Made by a program: the position numbers and the translations under genes. A stretch of DNA of 64,000 nt from Thraustochytrium sp. TN22 (lineage: Eukaryota; Sar; Bigyra; Thraustochytrida; Thraustochytriidae), in assembly GCA_013306675.1 (NCBI GenBank), contig JABLUY010000127.1, positions 42,161-106,160 on the forward strand, in the 5' to 3' direction. Numbering within the stretch: the stretch's first letter is position 1; the number at the start of each line of letters is the position of its first letter. Under the pieces are notes generated by a model. That model was not told where the DNA came from. It did not search any database and saw only the letters and a list, made by a program, of their open reading frames with translations. Of the stretch, positions 39,408-51,783 are shown one piece after another.

Positions 39408-41204
39408 TCAGGCGCGCGCCGCAGAGGGGTCTTGCGAGTTGGGCGGCACAGGAGCGCCGCCATTGCCGCCCGTGGACGAGGGCGAGGGGCAGGAGCGTTC
39501 GACGGCCTCAAAGAGGCGCTGAATTTCCGGGTGGCACTCCGTAAAGGCGTAGGAGCGGAAGCGGAAGCGCGGGTTCTTGATGAGCTCAATGAAGGTGATG
39601 ATGAGGCCCCACGGGTGCGGGCGGTGCAGGATGAGACGCTCCAGCAGCACGCGCGTGATCTGCTCGCGCACCAGGTCGTGGCGCGCCTCCAGAAAGAGGT
39701 AGAGCAGCATGGAGCTAAAGAAGTGCGTATGCGAGTTCGGGTAGCGCAATTGGTTCGCCATGGCATTGATGAAAATGTAGCGGCCCTCCTCGTCCAGGTC
39801 GTTAAGCAGGTGCACGAACAGCTGCACAGCAGGCAGCGAGGCGGCCTGCTGCAGGCGGTCCAGCAGCGGCTCCAGCTCCGCGCCCTGCTGGCCGGACCGC
39901 GCCAGGCGCGTAATAGCAGACACGCCCACGTACAGCACGAGCGAGTTGACCAGCGGCGAATTGTAGGCGCTGTCCGAGTCGTCAGCCACCGGCGCGGCGA
40001 GCTGCGCCTTGAGCCCAGTCAGGAACTTCATGGGCTGCCCGCTCGACAAGAAGTCGTCCAGCGGGCCGCGCAGGCCGGAGTCCTCCAGAGCGCGGCTGTA
40101 CTTGGGTGAAATCTTGGGCGGCACCAGGACGTCCGGGATGCTCTCCACGCGCAGGTCGCGCGTGAACTGGTCCGGCAGCTGCAGCGAGCGCGGGAACGCC
40201 GAGAGCACCAAGTTACGCAGCTGAATGCAGGTGTCCGGGATGGCGTCGCAGAGCTCGAAGTGGAAGAAGCACAGGAACTCCGGGAAGTCGCGCAGCAGCA
40301 CCAGCATCACGCGCAAGATGCCCTTGTACAGGACGCGCAGGCTCACGGTGAGCTGCGCCTCGCGCAAAAAGGGCGCCATGAAGGTGAAAAGGTCCACCAG
40401 GAGACCCTCCAGGAGCTCGGACGCGCGCACGTCGCGGCACCGCAGCAGCTTGGGCATGAAGCAGCGGTGCGAAACCAGCTCCAGCCAGGCAAATGCGAAG
40501 CACGGCAGCTTGCTGGGCGGGATGACGCGCAAGTAGACGTCTGAGAAGGTGGCCAGCAGCGCCAGCTCGTGCTCCTCCGACACGCCCTCCGCCTCGTAGG
40601 CCTCGATGAGGTCCTGCTGCAGGTTGAGGAAGAGCCGAAAGTACGGCCGTTGGTCCAAAAACGCCTCCACATTCTGCTGGGACCGCAGGAGGAACTCGCG
40701 GCACAGCACGCCGGCGATCACGTCCAGCACCATGCTCAGCAAGGGCGTGCGCTCGCGGACGTCCGCGTACTTGACCAGGAGGACCACCAGCTTGCAGTAG
40801 GCGTCCACGGCCACGTACGAGAGCTTGACCGGGAAGCCACGGCTCGTCCCGGCCGCGTCCTGCGCAGCGGCCGACTGCGTCAGCGACGACTCCACGCAAA
40901 GCTCCGTCGTGATGCGGAAGAACCGAAGCGCGTTATCGTTGCCCTTGAGCGCGCCCTGCTGCTGGAGAACCGCCATGTACGGCCGGTGCACGGACTCGTG
41001 CATGACGCCGTCCGGCGTACCGCACAGCTGAATCCACCGGTGTAGCAGCTGCGCCACCTGCTGCCGCATCTGCGGCGGGTCCTGTGACCGCAGAAAGAGG
41101 CCAGGCTGCAGATTGGGGCCCGGCGCGTGTGTGGGCTGCTGCGGGTGCTGCAGCGGCGAGTGGTTCTGCGGCTGCTGCTGCCGCTGCTGAGGCTGCTGCT
41201 GTTG

Positions 41205-41235
<31 letters not shown>

Positions 41236-44200
41236 TCAGTTGCGAGCATGCGGACGCTGTCCAGGAGATTCTCGAGGCCCGGGAGCTCGGGCAGGCTGTT
41301 CTGTTTGGTCATGTGCAGCACCTTCTGCAGCGTATCGAGCGTGCGGAGCATCTGCGGGATGGGTACAACGCGGCCGAGGATGGTCTCGCGCACCACGTCC
41401 ATGGCAAAGGACACGGCGGGCATCTGGCGGCCCATATCCATGAGGCCGGCCAGGTAGGTGTCGAACTCGCTCAGATTGATGAGCTTGGTCTTGATCAGGC
41501 CGACCGCGACCTGGCGATTCAGCGAGTGCTCGAGCGGCGCCGAAATCACCCACTTGGTAATGTCCTTGCGCAGGACCGACACGTCCGAAACGAGGTCGCG
41601 CAGCAGCTCGAGCATGGCTAGGTGCACCTCGAGCATCATCTTCTCGCCCGAGCCCACCTCATAGAGACGCTTGAAGACGAGTTGCACAAAGCTATGCACG
41701 GCCGAGTCGCGCTGCTCCGGGACAATCTGCTGGCCCGTGCCGCGCATGGCGCGCAGGTAGGCCACTACGTCGTGGTCGCTGGGAAGCTGGTTAATGCCCG
41801 CGGTACGCGCGCCGGGAGAAGCCGCAATGAGGTCCTGCAACAGGCGGTTCACCTGGATGAGCAGCATGCGCCACTTCTCCAGCGCCTGCGCGCTCGAGAT
41901 GCCAGTCTGGCCGGGCGGCAGGCCGCCCGGCTTGCCGGGCATCGCGCCGGGCTTGGCAGCCATCTTGCCAAGCTGCTGCGCCTGCGCCTGTTGCTGCGAC
42001 ATTTGGCCACCACTGCCCACGGCGGCGCGCGACGGCGGCACCATGGGCTGGCGCGGCGTGCGCTGGAAGGCCTCGTAGACCAGCAGCTGGTGCGGGCTGA
42101 GGCCCTGCACGTTGGGCGTGGGCCGCAGGCTGTCCGGGAGCGCATTCGGGTAGCGCGCACCCGTCTGGAAGATGGACATGTCAAAGTACGGCGTGCCGTG
42201 CAGCTCGCGCGACTCGCGGCGGATGGTGAGCGAGGACTCAATCTGCTCGTCGATGTCACGCATGGCCTTCTCGGTGGCAGCCTTCTCGATGAGCATGCAG
42301 CCGAGCTCGATGTTCTCCTGCGAGCACTTGGACACCACCTCCTCGACAGCCTGCGTGTCGCGCGCGTTCTGCAGGAGCTCGCGCAGGTTCTGGCTCATGG
42401 ACGCGCGCAGCGGGTCCTTGCACGTGACGAGCGCCAGCGCGCCGGCCAGGTTCGACACCATCAGGTGCGCGGCCTTGCGCATCTTCTTCTCGTCCGGCTC
42501 CATGGCGAACTCCTTCGTGATGAGCTCGCGGGTCGTAATGCACGCGATAGTCACGGCGCGTTCCACGACCGGCTGGATGATCTCGCGGATGGCGCGGTCC
42601 ACGGCCACCGGCACCACGCGGCGCAGGTCCGGGTTCTGCATGAAGAGCTGCAACTGCGGGTTGATGTGCACATACGCCGCGAGGTTCGGAATCTCCGTGT
42701 GGTCTGGGATGGCAGGCATCTTGCCGTCGCCCGCGCGGCCGGCGCCGGGCCCCTGGCCCTGCTGCGCCTGCTGCTGGCCTTGCTGCTGCTGGCCCTGCTG
42801 CTGTTGCGGCGCCTGCGAGAGCATCTGCTGCTGGCGCTGTTGTTGCTGTTGCTGTTGCTGCTGTTGCTGCTGTTGCATGGGCGCGGACTGGTGTTGCAGA
42901 ACCGGACTAGGCGGCTGCGCGGGCTTGTCCGTGGCCTTGAAGTTGAAGTCCGGGTTGGACTCGAGCTGCGGGCGGCGGCAGTAGCGCAGGATATTGGAAG
43001 GCTGGATGGCCTTGAGGTCAATGGACAAGTTCTTGCAGAGCACCTCGATCTCGAACTTGAGGTTGAGCTTGAGCTCCGCCAGCTGGTAGAGCTCCGCCAG
43101 CACGCGCAGCAGGCCCATCACCCACGGGTTGTGCGAGGTGAAGACCGCGGAGCCCTTGCTGCCGTCGAGGATCTTGGCCGCGAACGGCACGACCGCGATG
43201 AGCCAGCCCCGCTCATAGCCGTCGAGCAATAGGCCCTTGAGGTTGAGCTCGCGGTGCAGGAGCGGCTTGTTCTTGGCAAGCGTGAGGCGGCCAAGCCACG
43301 AGCCCAGGTGCTTGAGCACGGAGCGCTCGTTGGTGGAGGTGACGATGTCGTTGCTGGCCAGCAGGCGACGGACGGTGCAGAGCGTGCGCATCCGCACGTG
43401 CTCCATGAGGCCCGGCTCCTCGAGCTGATCAAGAAAGACCATGTAGAGCGTGTGGTAGTTGCCCTGCGTGCTGACGCGCTTCGCCACGAGGTAGTAGGCG
43501 ACCCAAGAAAAGTACTCGGGCCGCAGCACCTCCTTGGCCTCGCGCACCTTTTCGGCCAGGTTACGTTGCGCCAGCTGGTTGATGATGAAGGTCATGCGTT
43601 CCTCGACATCGCCGCTGGGCGGTGGCACGGACTCGCTTAGGTTTTGCGCGCCACCGATGAGCTCGTCCAGGCGCGCCGTGAAGCTCGCGTAGCGGTCCTC
43701 GGAGCGCTCCGACCCGCGCAGCGGAAAGGGTCCCGGCGCCGCGCCACGCCGCGCGGCCTGCGCCTGCTGCACGACCGAGGGCGCGGGCGGGACGGCCGCC
43801 ACGGCGGCGGCCGCGGCCGCCACGGCGTTGAGCCCGGGCGAGCCATTCACCATGGCGGAGCCCAGGCCGCCCGGGGCACCGACCAGACTGGACTCGATCT
43901 CGCGAACCAGGTCCGGGTAGCGCTCGCGCATGTGCGGGATCTGCACGATCTGCGCCGCGGTCTGCGGCATCTCGGCGAGGCGCGACTTGATCTGGTTGAG
44001 CGCCACGATGCCGAAGCGAAAGTAAGGCGAGCCGGTTGGCTTTCGCAGCGCCTCGAGCACGTAGCGAATGGCGACGCCGACGGCGATGGAGGAGATAAGC
44101 TGGCGCTGGATGAAGGCGCCCACGATGATGGCGGTGAGCTGCACGTTGCGCTCGGATTCGGACTCGAGCACGAGACACTTGTCCAGCACGCCAGACGCCA

Positions 44201-46700
44201 GCGCATTGAAGGCATTCTGCTCCATCGGGTTGCTGGAGTTCTTCATGCGCACGAGCGCCTCGACCGTGTCGCCGGGGGGCACGTTGGAAGCGTAGATTGC
44301 CTGCAGGATGGCGCGCGTCTGCTGGTCCATGCCGCGATCGCCCGAAGGCGTGCTGGGCCCGGAGGCCGCGGCGGCGGCCGCCGCGGTGGCGGCGCTGGCG
44401 AGGCCAGCGGCCGCCGCGGAGCCGGCACCGGGCCCGCCTGGCGCGCCCAGCATGTTGCCGCGACCGCCGCAGGCCTCGTAGGTCTTGGAGAGCTCCGCCA
44501 TGAAGTCATCGGTGCGAAGACCAGGCTCCTGCGCCAAGACGGCGAGACGAGAGAAGATGATGTCAATCTCGCGCGGCGTAAGCGGGGCGCCACCGGCGCC
44601 CTGCACCGGCGGCTGGCCCTGCGGCTGCTGCCCGGCCGCCGCCTTGCGCTGCACAAAGTTGAGGAGGTTGCGCGCGAAGGCGCGGACCTGCTCCTGGCCC
44701 TGCGAGAGCGCGGTCTTGGCGCGGTCCGCGAGCCACTTGTCGAGGTCGTACTCCTGTGGATCGGTGCGCGAGGCCCAGCAGATGGCGTCAAAGACCAGCG
44801 TGGTGATGGGCAGGTCGAGGAACTTGTCCATGCCATCGGGCTGCTGGCGCACGATGTCCACGACAAAGGGAAGGAAGCTCGCGTCGCGCGCGTAGAGCGC
44901 CACGAGCGCGCGCAGCAGCACGAAGTGATTCAGCTTCCACATTTCCTTGACGGTGTCGAGCTTGGGCTGCAGCGGCTGTACCTTCTGCTGGATGCTATGC
45001 AGAAAGCGCGGCAGCAGCACGGCGTAGGTCTCCTCGCGCAGGGCATCAAAGGGCGACCGGATCTGCAGCAGCCCCAGCAGCAGCGTCTCCGGGTAGCGCT
45101 CGACGGCCTGCTCAAAGAGCGCCTTGACGAACTGATAGTAGCCCGAGCCAGCGAGCGCGTCGAGCGTGGCGACCAGGTCACGGCACTCCCAGGCGCCGCT
45201 GGGCGAGGCCTGCACGCCGGCCGGCACGGCCACCACCTCAGGGCCGGATGCACCGCCGGTGCGCGGCGCGAAGGACACGGCGTCGGCTGGCGCCGTGACG
45301 GCGTGGAAGAGGAGCGCCATCTGCGCGCCGCGGTTCTCCCAGAGCGTGCCGGGCAGCTTCTTGCCGCCCGAGGCCTCGAGGAAGACCTGACCCGGCACGG
45401 GCTTGCCGCCCTTCATGAGCTTGTAGGTGCGCACGATGAGGTCGAAGCCCGTGCGGTCGAGGGTCTCCGGCGCGAGCTCGCAGGCGCAGGCGCCCAGGCG
45501 CGCCAGCACCTCGTCCGCGTCGAGGCTGCCACCGCTGAGCTCCTTGGCCACGTGCACGAAGATGCCGACGTCCCAGCCGGCGGACCCGTCCGCGATCCCA
45601 GGTGGCGCGGCACCTGCCGCGCGCTGCTGCTTGCTGTCGTCCGTGCGGAGCATAGCGAAGGACTGCTGCAGGTCGACAATGGCGCCGGCGACGTCGGCGG
45701 CGCGCGCGCCGCTCTGAAAGGCCGTCTGCGTGCGTGCCATCATGCCAAGCGCCGCGGCCACATCGTCGCTGCTGAGCTTGGCCTGGCGGTCCGCGCAGAG
45801 GGGCTCCAACACGCTCTTGAGTGCCTCGGTCGAGGCCGTGCACGAAGGCCCTAGGTCCTCCATGAGGCCATCGATGCCGATGCAGCCCACGACGCGCGCG
45901 AGCGAGAGCACGTCGGCGCCCGCGCCCGAGACGGCGTCCTGGAGCGTGTCCACGCAGAGTGGGTCCGCGAGCGCAAAGGGCGCCACGGAGAGACGCTTGA
46001 AGGTCTCGGGCAGGCGGTGTTCCAGCGCGAGCAGGCAGCTCTTGCCCAGCTCGGCGTCCGCCAAGAACACGTGCTGGCTGCGCAGAACCCATACGACCTT
46101 GGCCACGATGTCGACGTCGGCGTCGCGGTCGCTCATGTCCATGTTTTCAAATAAGGTGGATACAAGGAAGCGCGCGCCCTCGTCCGAGACCTTCTTGTCC
46201 GCACTGGCGCTGAGCCCCAGCCCAACGCACAGCTGCTGCGACGTGTTGAGCCGCAGCACCTTGCGGCACACTAGCTCGAGCTGCTGCACGACCAGCGCGC
46301 GCAGCGGCTCCCGGGGGCCCGCCGGCGGCTCACCCGCCGTCACGGCCTCGTCCGCGGCCTCCTTGGCCAGCGCTGCGGCGCCCTCCAGGATGCGCCGCAT
46401 GCACACGTCAAAGTCCGCGCGCCGCGCGCGCCACAGCAGGCCCACGCGCTCGCTCAGCACGTTCAGCTTGCTCTGCATGTCCGCGGGCACCTGCGCATCG
46501 CGCTGGCTCTGGCCGCCCGGGCCAACCAGGCTCAGGTCGATTTCCTTCACCAGGCACGACAGGCAGAACAGCTCCGCATCTTGGCCGTACAGCGCCACGA
46601 TTTCGTCGATCTCCGCCGTGCACGCCTGCTGCGTCTTCTTCGTCAACGACTCCACCAGGAACCGAATCTGCCAGAACACCGGCGAGCAGAAGTACCCCAT
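39408..46700 (-). CDS. NOT1: CCR4-NOT complex scaffold subunit NOT1/CNOT1
   Basis: This 2,430-residue scaffold of the main cytoplasmic mRNA deadenylase is uninterrupted by introns. Human CNOT1 has 2,376 residues, so it looks full length. Landmarks are the central MIF4G domain that docks CAF1 (around residues 1040-1270, with LRPEYFSWVAYYLVAKRV), then the CNOT9-binding helical domain (about 1330-1460, with PNLAAYVHINPQLQLF). The C-terminal NOT1 superfamily domain (about 1930-2400) binds NOT2/NOT3 and includes NSLVLYVG and TFIELIKNPRFRF. Glutamine tracts flank the CNOT9-binding region (near residues 1280 and 1830) and are encoded by long CAG/CAA runs. The start is the ATG at 46700. The N-terminal HEAT-like region is less conserved, with low-complexity Ala and Gly insertions. 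Confidence 0.97.
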
Positions 46701-47474
46701 CCTGCCACCCTGGCTCGGACCCGCCCTCCCCTCCCTCTCGCGCGCGCTCCCGTCGCCTCGCCCGCGGCGGCTCTGCTGCTGCTGCTGCTGCTGCTGCTGC
46801 TACCGCTGTTGGTGCCCGGCCCGTTAGCCCCCTGCTAAGCGGCCGCCGCCGCAGCCAGCAGCCGCCGCCGCCCCTCCGCCGCGCCGCTCCTCGCCTCGCG
46901 TCGCGCCGCGCTTCTCGCGCGCGCTGTCTCTCCTCTGCGCTCTCCCGCCGCAGCTCGCGCGCGGAGCGCGTCTCCCGCGCGCGCTTCGCCGCGCCCGCGC
47001 GCCGCTGGCAGCGCGCTCGCTGGCTGCCGGCGAAGATTCAATTCGATCAATCAATTCAAAATCGCGGCCGCCGCCGCGCCGCGCCGCCGCTGCCGCGCCG
47101 TGCCGCGCCGTGCCGCGCCGCGCCCAGCGCGCGCGGCCGCCGCGCGCCTCCCGCCAGCCCGCCGCCGCCCGCGCCGCCGCCAGCCGCTCTGCCGCGCGCG
47201 GCGGCAGGCGCGGCAGCCCTCTCTCTCTCTCTCTCTCTCCCTCTGTCTCCTCGCGCCTCCCATCAAAATCTGGCCTCAATCCGGCGCCGCCCGCCTTACG
47301 CCGCCTGCCGCGCGCCGCGCCGCGCCCGCGCCCTTTAAGGCGCGTACTTCGGCGCGCGCGGGCGCCGGGGCGCCGCCGCGCCGCGGGAGATCCCGCCCAA
47401 CGGCCCGCCGCGGCGCGCCTCGGCGAGGGAAAAAACAGCCTCAGCGCAGGGCGTGGAGAATGGCAAGGCGCGGC

Positions 47475-47523
<49 letters not shown>

Positions 47524-47825
47524 TGCAGACTGCGAGGCCGAGGCCACGAGCTTGTGCTCTGCCTGGCTAGTTCGTAGAGCTGGCCAGCTGGTAGAGCTAG
47601 CGAGCTAGCCTAACTCGAAGTTAGGGAGCGCGGCGGCGCGGCAGGACGCGGCAGCGCAGCGCGAGCGTTCGCGGGCGCGGCCGCGCTGCCTGCCTGCTGT
47701 GCTCTGCAGCAAGGCGCCGCAGAACGGCAAGATGATGATGGAGGAGGCAGGGCCGGCGAGGCCGGCGCCGCCGGCGACGCCCAACGCGACGCGCGCGAGG
47801 ACGGGCGTCGCCGGCTTGGCGAGGA
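46701..47825. other. Divergent upstream region with CTG, CT and GA microsatellites
   Basis: No gene was called. Repeats include (CTG)n at about 46771-46800, (CT)n at 47220-47240 and a long (GA)n at about 47479-47521, with GCTAG clusters at about 47568-47612. A minus-strand frame at 47605-47931 is an antisense shadow with biased composition. The promoters of NOT1 and the WW-domain gene probably lie here. Confidence 0.5.
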
Positions 47826-50800
47826 ATGGCGCAAGGGTAATGTAGGTTGGCGAGCGGGAGCGCGAGGGAGCGGGGCGCGGCTGACGCAGGACGAGGGCGG
47901 CACGCAGGACGGCCATTCGCGAGGAAGCCAAGAGCCCGGAGACGCACGCGGCGGCGGACGTGGCGCGCGACGAGCTGCTTGGGAACCCGTTTCAGGCGCT
48001 CCGCATTGAGCCCAAGCAGCTGCAGCAGCCGCTGCGCGCCGGCGGCTTGGCCGTGGTGCGGTCGCCGAGCTCGCCGGACCGCGAGGTGGCGAGGCGCACA
48101 GCAGACGCCCGCGCCAGGGCGGCCACGATGGAGCGCGTGCGAGGCCGCGTGGCGCTCTTCGTGGACAAGGGCATGGACTGGCGCAACCTTTTCGATGAGG
48201 CGCTCGTCGTGGAGACAGCCAACCAGGCCGAGGCCGGCGAGCTGCCAGCGCGCCTCTTCGAGACCTGTCTGTGCGAGGGTCTCGGCGTGACGAGCGAGGA
48301 TTGCCAGGCCGTCATGGCCGCCTATTCTGGCAGCGGCCGCTGCCGCGACGGCCTGCGCAAGGTGCGCTACGCGGAGTTTCTCGAGATGCTGAGTCCGACG
48401 TGGGGCGCCGACTGGGACACGGTGGAGCGCTTCCGCGCGCGGCTCCTGCGCGAGGCGCAGGAGTGGGGCGCCGACACGAGCCTGGACGTCATGTTCGCCG
48501 ACCTGGTGGGCGCACAGGCCGCGGCGAACGGCCAGCTCCGCACGGCCGACATGCGCGCGCTCGCGCGCCGCCTGCGGTGCTCCTACTTCTCTGACGCCGA
48601 GCTGCAGGCCGTGCACAGGGCCATGCGGCCGTGCCGCGGCGGCGGCGAGTCCGTGCTCCTGTGCGACTTTGTGGGGTTTTTGCGTGACCCGCGCTTCCAC
48701 GCGGACGTCTTGCCGCGCCTCGCGCGGGGCGTTCGCTGTACGTCGGGCGCCAAGGTGCGCGAGGAGATCCGTCAGACGCTGGCAAGTGCACGGTCCATGC
48801 GCGACTTCCGGGATGGGCTCACATCGCTCGGCGTGGTCGCACTTTCGCAGGAGGAGGTGTTTCGCGTCGCGCAGCGTTTCGCCAAGGACTCTCGTCTGCG
48901 CGGATTTCATGTGGACGCGCTGGCTGCGCTCGTGGCAGACTACCTCGCGCGGCATCCGTCTGTTGCGGACAATGAAGAAGATCGTGAGTCGTCAACAACG
49001 GGGTGGGCTGGCGCACAACGGTCCGTGCCGGCACGGGATGGCCAGGCGCACCCCGTGGCGGAGAACAAACTTGTGCTCGTGGAGGACGATTTGACGCTTG
49101 CAGAGCCCTCCTTTGACGGTGACGAGCAGGAGGAGCTCGCAAGCGCAAGCGCAAGCGAGGTGGACGAGGACGAGGACGAGGACCCACAGGACAGCTTCAT
49201 TGTCATCGATGATGGTGATGACGACGGAGAGAACGATGTGGAGGCCAAGGTGGAAGCACTGCAGCGACGCGATCCATCTTCAATGTCGGGACTGCAGCGG
49301 CACACGTCGTCGTCGTCGACGACGACCACGCTATCGTCGCGGTCCGATGCATGGTTCATGCGCGGACAGGAGATCGGGCGGCGGCTGGCGCCGGCGCGCA
49401 AGGATATCTTGGACTTTGCCATCTACCTGGGCATGGACCCGGAGGAGGACAAGGAGTGGCTGTGGCTTGCGGAGGAATGCCTGTACGCGCCGCTGCCGGA
49501 CGGGTGGCGGCAGGCGCGCGACGAGTCGGCGACCGGGCGCGGCGACGTGTACTATTGGCGGGAGGATGACGCGGCGCAGAAGACGCAGTGGGAGCACCCG
49601 CTGGACCCTTTTTTCCGCAGGCTGTACGAGCGGCTGAAACAGGACAAGGCGCAGCGCGTGCTGGATGCAAAGACGCAGGGCCGCATCTGCCGCGGGCCGC
49701 GGCGTGCGATGGGTGCCCCGGAGCGGCCCAAGAGCGCGCATTATTTGGGCCCGCGGGACGAGCACGAGAGCGTGCGCGCGGAGCTGGCCCTGCTGCGCCG
49801 CATGGCTCGGCGCGCAGGCGGCTGGGGCGCCGAGGTGGGTGCCGAGACGGAGCAGCCCGCCGAGAGCATTCTGGGCACGGCGCCGGCACCGACAGCCGCT
49901 GCGAAACGCCGCCGGCCGACCTCGGCGCTCCCGCTGCGCTCCAAGAACCGCGTGCTCCCGGCCGGCAACCTGGCGGACGACCAGGACTCGTCCGTGACGG
50001 GCGAGCGGGCGAGCTCGATCGTCGGCGTGCTCGGGGACGAGGACGAGGTGGAGGAGGACCAGGTGGGCTCTGCACTGCGCGAGCAGCGGCGCGTGGGCGC
50101 GGAGCGGCGCCGACGCGGCGGCCGACAGCGCGTGCAGCCCTTGGGCGACGTGGCGGACTACGCGGCGGCCGCAGCCTGCCTTGTGGACCCCGGCGCTGAC
50201 CCGGAGGCGGAGACGGCGAACCTGGGCGACCTGCCGATGCCGCGACCGCTGCCGGAGGACAGGTTGCGCCCGGTGTGGTGGCTGCACGGGAGTGGGGAGG
50301 CCTTGCGGCGGCTGGCGGGTCGCGCGCCTGCCTCGTTCCGGAGGCAGCTGGCGCCCGAGGACGTGCTTGAGATGGCGGCGTACCTGGGCATCTCGCTGCC
50401 GGAGGAGGCGCACCTGATGTGGATCGCCAAGGCGGCGGCGCTGGCGCCAATTCCGGCGCAGTGGCAGCTGTGCTTTGACGAATTCCACACGGAGCATTTC
50501 TTTGCGAACCAGGAAACCTTTGCCATTTCGCGCGCGCACCCGCTGGACGCGTTTTACAGCTTGGTGCTGGACGCGGAGCGTGTGCTGGGCTCGGACGCCG
50601 CGCGTGCCGGCGGTTCGCAGGCGGCAGAGACGCACGTGCCGTTCCTGGACGAGGACGGTGACACATACTACTATGAGTTCTCCTCGTGCGTGACCCGGTA
50701 TGAGCTCCCGGACGGGGCGGGCGACGTGCTGGCGCCGGCGCTCGTGCGCGCGGGCTGCCTTGTGTCCAAGGGCGCGAGCGGCGACGCTGGCACGGCCCGA

Positions 50801-51118
50801 CGCGAGGCGGCCGCCTTTCGGGCGAGCTTGTGGGCGGAGCTGGACGCCGTGGATGACCTGCGGGGCGCGCAGGCGCGTGCCAAGGCGGCACTGGCGCGCC
50901 TTGTGGCCTGGCCGTACTCGCAAATGCTGGGCAGGTTGGTTATGATCAAGCTGACGCTGCTCTTGGAGTGGCTCGCCGAGCCGTGCACGGCAGCTCTTGA
51001 CGCCGTGAAGAGCACGCGCGCAGCGCTGCTGACCTCGGTGCAGGCGCGGCGGGAGACTGCGGAGCAGCTCACCAAGCACGCGGTTCGCTCCGGCAAAAGG
51101 AGTTCAAATAGATTGTAA
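47826..51118 (+). CDS. CEP164-like protein with tandem WW-type modules, EF-hand-like N-terminus
   Basis: Proposed structure: an 11-nt first exon ATGGCGCAAGG (47826-47836), a 71-bp intron with GTAATG donor and CGCAG acceptor, and exon 2 at 47908-51118, giving about 1,073 residues. The long frame itself has no ATG before 48128, so the tiny exon is my best solution. The N-terminal third has EF-hand-like helix pairs. Residues about 500-565 match the CEP164 N-terminal module: a helical lead-in AIYLGMDPEEDKEWLWLAEECLYAPLP, then a WW domain with DVYYW and TQWEHPLD. A second copy (MAAYLGISLPEEAHLMWIAKAAALAPIP, then HPLDAFY) lies near residues 822-890. CEP164 sits on mother-centriole distal appendages and its WW region recruits TTBK2 to start ciliogenesis. 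The middle has acidic and Arg-rich disordered parts. Confidence 0.78.
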
Positions 51119-51783
51119 GCGTGACGAGAGTGACGAGATTGACGAGAGTGACGAGAGTGACGAGAGTGACGAGATTGACGAGGAAAGTAAGAGTGATGTG
51201 AAATGAAAGAATGTTTTCTGTGTTTACTTCAGAAAGGGTGGAGAGCTGCTCGAGCATGCTCGCGACCTCGGTGCAACCGCAGCACGAGACTGCGGAGCAG
51301 CGTGTGACAAGAGGATGATCCACAAAAGGCATGAAGTTCGAACGAGCTCCTGCAGCCCTCCGCCACTGCACCTGGTCGCGCCGTGAAGACTGCGGAGCAG
51401 CAGCAGCTCATCAAATGCTCGCGCGGTCTGGTCCGGCAAGAGACACTCCAAAAGGCATGATGTTCGAGTACTTTTTGTTCACGTGTTACTTCGGAGAGGG
51501 TGGAGAGCTGCTCGAGCCCACCGCCACTACACCTGACGCAGCATCGAGGTCGCCCACGACCTCGACGCTACGCAGGCGAGTGAACGGAGTAAATACAGTG
51601 CTCACAGTCAGTGCAGCCCGCCTTGACAAAAATGAAAGGAGACCTGATTCCAGACGCGCTTCGGTTTGCTTCGCGGCTGCGCACGACGCCCCTGCGCCAC
51701 GCACGGCTGGCTGCAAACGCAAACGCCGGACCGGTCGTCTTGTTGTTGTGAGTCGCGGTGTGCGTAGGAAAAGAAAAGCAAGC
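51119..51783. repeat. 3' flank with 9-bp minisatellite and degenerate copies of the gene's 3' end
   Basis: Directly after the stop codon a unit close to GTGACGAGA is repeated about seven times (51121-51185). Further down, the segment ending GAGACTGCGGAGCAG, which is coding at about 51036-51068, recurs at about 51265-51300 and again near 51386-51402. GGGTGGAGAGCTGCTCGAG occurs at 51237 and 51499, and CAAAAGGCATGA at 51324 and 51450. The region therefore appears to be built from local duplications. No gene was seen. Confidence 0.65.

Noticed and set aside
43644-45854. Plus-strand 736-codon frame antisense to NOT1
   Set aside because: Composition is dominated by Arg, Leu, Val and His, as expected from the reverse of a codon-biased gene.
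47605-47931. Minus-strand 108-codon frame upstream of the WW-domain gene
   Set aside because: It overlaps the proposed first exon and intron of the WW gene and has no recognisable domain; it is most likely noncoding.
49331-51079. Long minus-strand frame within the WW-domain gene
   Set aside because: Arg/His/Gln-rich antisense shadow; WW and EF-hand-like motifs are on the plus strand.
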